From contig MRSX01000007.1 of NCBI GenBank assembly GCA_002631715.1, positions 29,147-93,146 on the forward strand: 64,000 nucleotides of DNA. Direction: 5' to 3'. Shown here piece after piece: positions 61,537 to 64,000 of this stretch. The notes beneath the pieces are model-generated. The model did no database searches and was not told the origin of the DNA. It was given only the letters and a program-made list of their open reading frames with translations. The number at the start of each line of letters is the position of its first letter. The stretch's first letter is position 1. The DNA comes from Candidatus Porisulfidus sp. TsSOB. Lineage in GTDB: Bacteria > Pseudomonadota > Gammaproteobacteria > Poriferisulfidales > Poriferisulfidaceae. Both the position numbers and the translations under genes were made by a program.

Positions 61537-63210
61537 ATGCCCGAGCCGGAATCTCCGCCGAAAACCCACTTCATCCGGCGGATCATCGAAGAAGACCTGG
61601 GCTCCGGCAAATGTTCGCGAGTTGTGACCCGGTTCCCCCCCGAACCGAACGGATACCTGCATATCGGCCACGCCAAGTCCATCTGCCTGAACTTCGACAT
61701 GGCGGAATCCTTCGGCGGCCACTGCAACCTGCGCTTCGACGACACCAACCCCGAAAAGGAAGAGGCCGAATACGCCCACGCGATTGAAGAAGACGTGCGT
61801 TGGCTGGGCTATGAATGGCGCAACCTGTGCCATGCCTCGGACTATTTCGACCAGCTGCACGGCTACGCGGTCGACCTGATCCGTAACGGGCACGCCTATG
61901 TCGACAGCCAGGACAGCGAGACCATCCGGGAGACCCGGGGCACGCTGACCGAACCGGGCACCGACAGCCCGTACCGCAACCGCAGCATCGAGGAGAACCT
62001 GGACCTGTTCGCCCGCATGCGGGCCGGCAAGTTCCCCGAGGGATCGCACGTATTGCGCGCGCGCATCAGCATGGATGCCGATAACATCAACATGCGCGAT
62101 CCGGTGTTGTACCGCATCCGCCGCCAGCAACACCATCGCACCGGCAATGCCTGGTCGATCTATCCCATGTACGACTTCACCCACTGCCTGTCCGATTCGC
62201 TGGAAGGTATCACCCATTCCCTGTGTACGCTTGAATTCGAGGATCACCGCCTGCTTTACGACTGGATCCTCGACCATCTGGACGTGCCCTGCCATCCGCA
62301 GCAGATCGAATTCTCCCGCCTGTCGCTGGAGTACACCGTGGTCAGCAAGCGCCTGCTGCAGCGCCTGGTCCAGGATGGACATGTGGACGGCTGGGACGAC
62401 CCGCGACTGCCGACCCTGCGCAGCCTCCGCCGCCGGGGTTATACCCCCGAATCAATCCGGAATTTCTGCCACGCCATCGGTGTCACCAAGAAAGACAGCC
62501 GCATTTCCATGGGCGTGCTGGAAGACAGCATCCGGGATGTCCTGAATGCCCAGGCACCCCGCCTGATGGCGGTCCTGGATCCGATCCGGGTCGTCTTGAC
62601 CAACTATCCCGAGGGCCAGACCGAAATGCTGGAGGCTCCGAACCACCCGAACGATCCCTCCATGGGTGCCCGCCAAGTGCCATTCAGCCGCGAGCTGTAC
62701 ATCGAGCGATCCGACTTCATGGAGGATCCGCCGAAGAAATTCTTCCGCCTCGCACCGGGCCGGGAAGTCCGCCTGCGCTACGCCTATTTCATTACCTGCC
62801 AGGAAGTAGAGCGGAATGCCGCCGGCGACATCGTCGCCCTGCACTGCACCTACGATCCGGAGACGCGCGGCGGGGACGCGCCGGACGGACGCAAGGTGCG
62901 CGGGACCCTGCACTGGGTGTCGGCCGAACAAGCCGTCCCTGCCGAGGTTCGTCTTTACGATCGCCTGTTCAAGGTGCCGGATCCGGCTGCTGAACCCGAC
63001 CTGATCACTACACTCAACGAGGATTCCCGCATCGACATGCAGGAGTGCCGGGTCGAACCGGAGATTCGCCGCCTGCCGACGCGGGCCCGCATCCAGTTCG
63101 AGAGGCAGGGATATTTTTGCCAAGACACGGAATCTGCGCCGGACCGGTTGATATTCAACCGTACGGTGAGCCTGCGCGACACTTGGGAGAAAATACGCCA
63201 GCGATCCTGA
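61537..63210 (+). CDS. glnS: Glutaminyl-tRNA synthetase
   Basis: A 557-residue class I synthetase. HIGH appears as [11 protein letters not shown], and the KMSKS-equivalent as VVSKRLLQR. The catalytic core and the two C-terminal beta-barrels that read the anticodon are complete. Family length. It converges on gloB with a 15-bp gap. Confidence 0.97.
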   Translation: MPEPESPPKTHFIRRIIEEDLGSGKCSRVVTRFPPEPNGYLHIGHAKSICLNFDMAESFGGHCNLRFDDTNPEKEEAEYAHAIEEDVRWLGYEWRNLCHASDYFDQLHGYAVDLIRNGHAYVDSQDSETIRETRGTLTEPGTDSPYRNRSIEENLDLFARMRAGKFPEGSHVLRARISMDADNINMRDPVLYRIRRQQHHRTGNAWSIYPMYDFTHCLSDSLEGITHSLCTLEFEDHRLLYDWILDHLDVPCHPQQIEFSRLSLEYTVVSKRLLQRLVQDGHVDGWDDPRLPTLRSLRRRGYTPESIRNFCHAIGVTKKDSRISMGVLEDSIRDVLNAQAPRLMAVLDPIRVVLTNYPEGQTEMLEAPNHPNDPSMGARQVPFSRELYIERSDFMEDPPKKFFRLAPGREVRLRYAYFITCQEVERNAAGDIVALHCTYDPETRGGDAPDGRKVRGTLHWVSAEQAVPAEVRLYDRLFKVPDPAAEPDLITTLNEDSRIDMQECRVEPEIRRLPTRARIQFERQGYFCQDTESAPDRLIFNRTVSLRDTWEKIRQRS

Positions 63211-63225
63211 GCGACCGCCTCCGGT

Positions 63226-63996
63226 TCAGTCGAACTCCGTATCTTTCCAGCGGCGGATCTCTCCGAACACTTCGTATTCCGCCAAATCCTTCCGCCCCAT
63301 GCGGCGTTGCGCCGCCGCCACCACCGCAGGCGCATCGAAGCGTAGGAACGGGTTGCATTTCTTTTCCAGGCCAAGGGTAGAAGGCACCGTAGGCGTTCCC
63401 GCCTCCCGCATCGTCATGGCTTCCGCCTGGTAGGATTTCAGGTCTTCATTGTCGGGCTCGACCCAGAGGGCGAACTCCACGTTGTCCAGCGTGTATTCAT
63501 GCGCGCAATACACCTGGGTCTCTTCCGGCAAGCGGCGGATCTTGGACAAGGAGGAGTGCATCTGCTCCGGAGTCCCCTCGAACAGGCGCCCGCAGCCGCA
63601 CACGAACACCGTATCGCCGCAGTACAGATCGCCACCGCCGTAGTAGGCAATGTGGCTGCGTGTGTGCCCCGGCACCTCCAGAACCTCGAACGTGCCGAGC
63701 CCCAGCGCCTCAAGGCTCACCGTCATTCCTTCTGAGACCCGGAAGTCGGCCGGAATCCTCGGATCCTCGGGCCCGAAAATCTGAACATTCGGCCAGGCCG
63801 ACCGCAACTCGGCCACGCCACCAATGTGATCCGCGTGGTGATGGGTAATCAGGATCGTGGACAGTTCCAGCTGCCGGGATTCAAGGGCTTCCATCACGGG
63901 CCCGGCATCCCCCGGATCCACGACCACGCCCTTCCCGCGACTGGACAGCAGCCACAGATAATTGTCTTGAAATGCTGGAATCGCCTCAGCCGGCAT
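63226..63996 (-). CDS. gloB: Hydroxyacylglutathione hydrolase (glyoxalase II)
   Basis: A 256-residue metallo-beta-lactamase-fold thioesterase that completes methylglyoxal detoxification. It opens AIPAFQDNYLWLL, has the metal-binding THHHADHIGG, later GHTRSHIAY and VYCAHEYTLDNVEFA, and the C-terminal glutathione-binding domain (LGLEKKCNPFLRFD). The start lies 4 bp from the window edge; the N-terminus appears complete. In enterics gloB neighbours yafS and rnhA, which here lie about 22 kb away. Confidence 0.95.
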   Translation of the reverse strand: MPAEAIPAFQDNYLWLLSSRGKGVVVDPGDAGPVMEALESRQLELSTILITHHHADHIGGVAELRSAWPNVQIFGPEDPRIPADFRVSEGMTVSLEALGLGTFEVLEVPGHTRSHIAYYGGGDLYCGDTVFVCGCGRLFEGTPEQMHSSLSKIRRLPEETQVYCAHEYTLDNVEFALWVEPDNEDLKSYQAEAMTMREAGTPTVPSTLGLEKKCNPFLRFDAPAVVAAAQRRMGRKDLAEYEVFGEIRRWKDTEFD

Positions 63997-64000
63997 CGGC

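Overview
The window is a contiguous piece of a GC-rich gammaproteobacterial chromosome. The evidence is the order tig-clpP-clpX-lon-hupB-ppiD, the linked yafS-like methyltransferase-rnhA-dnaQ block, rplY-pth-ychF, and the sequence types of SmpB, GlnS, GloB, PdxH and FabI. The lineage cannot be fixed further from sequence alone. A TonB-dependent receptor, an autotransporter and several lipoproteins confirm a Gram-negative envelope.

Layout. 0-11.3 kb is core: the end of fabI, a lipoprotein amidohydrolase, a DAACS symporter, ppiD, tRNA-Val and tRNA-Asp, hupB, lon, clpX, clpP, tig and tRNA-Leu, nearly all on the minus strand. 11.3-28.5 kb is accessory: a coiled-coil protein with hendecad repeats, a CPBP membrane protease, a 5.6-kb IS1595-family transposon with cargo (13020-18665), a type IVb pilus operon of the R64/ICE pil type (18.75-27.8 kb), and a higBA toxin-antitoxin pair. 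28.5-34 kb holds ychF, pth, rplY, a small membrane protein and katG. 34-36.7 kb is an autotransporter whose passenger contains Cache-like domains. 36.8-43.4 kb holds fdhD, a CNNM/CorC protein, smpB, dnaQ, rnhA, a methyltransferase, pdxH and thpR. 43.4-51.9 kb is a TonB-dependent receptor facing away from a five- to six-gene operon (membrane protein, DUF1214, sulfotransferase, two SDRs, SRPBCC). 52-55 kb has an unknown membrane protein and a SulP transporter with STAS and cNMP-like domains. 55.2-64 kb holds tRNA-fMet, xseA, a two-gene metabolic insert bounded by a duplicated xseA 3' end, a one-piece histidine kinase/response regulator, glnS and gloB.

The most unusual part is the transposon. 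It has 23-bp terminal inverted repeats (22 of 23 identical) and a perfect 8-bp target duplication (GATAAAAA), an intact IS1595-type transposase at its right end, and about a dozen small unknown genes for membrane, secreted and lipoproteins. It also carries a tRNA with a complete tRNA-Leu-like body (long variable arm, Leu-type D-loop, A15-U48, A73) but a tRNA-Glu anticodon loop (anticodon CUC, reading GAG). If charged by LeuRS it would put leucine at glutamate codons. Before insertion, the CPBP protease gene lay directly upstream of the pil operon, and both are preceded by the same roughly 30-bp inverted-repeat element.

Protein quality control genes (tig, clpP, clpX, lon, ppiD) form one near-continuous block. 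The pil genes overlap by a few bases throughout and would be translated as one operon, but no prepilin peptidase or retraction ATPase is present in the window.
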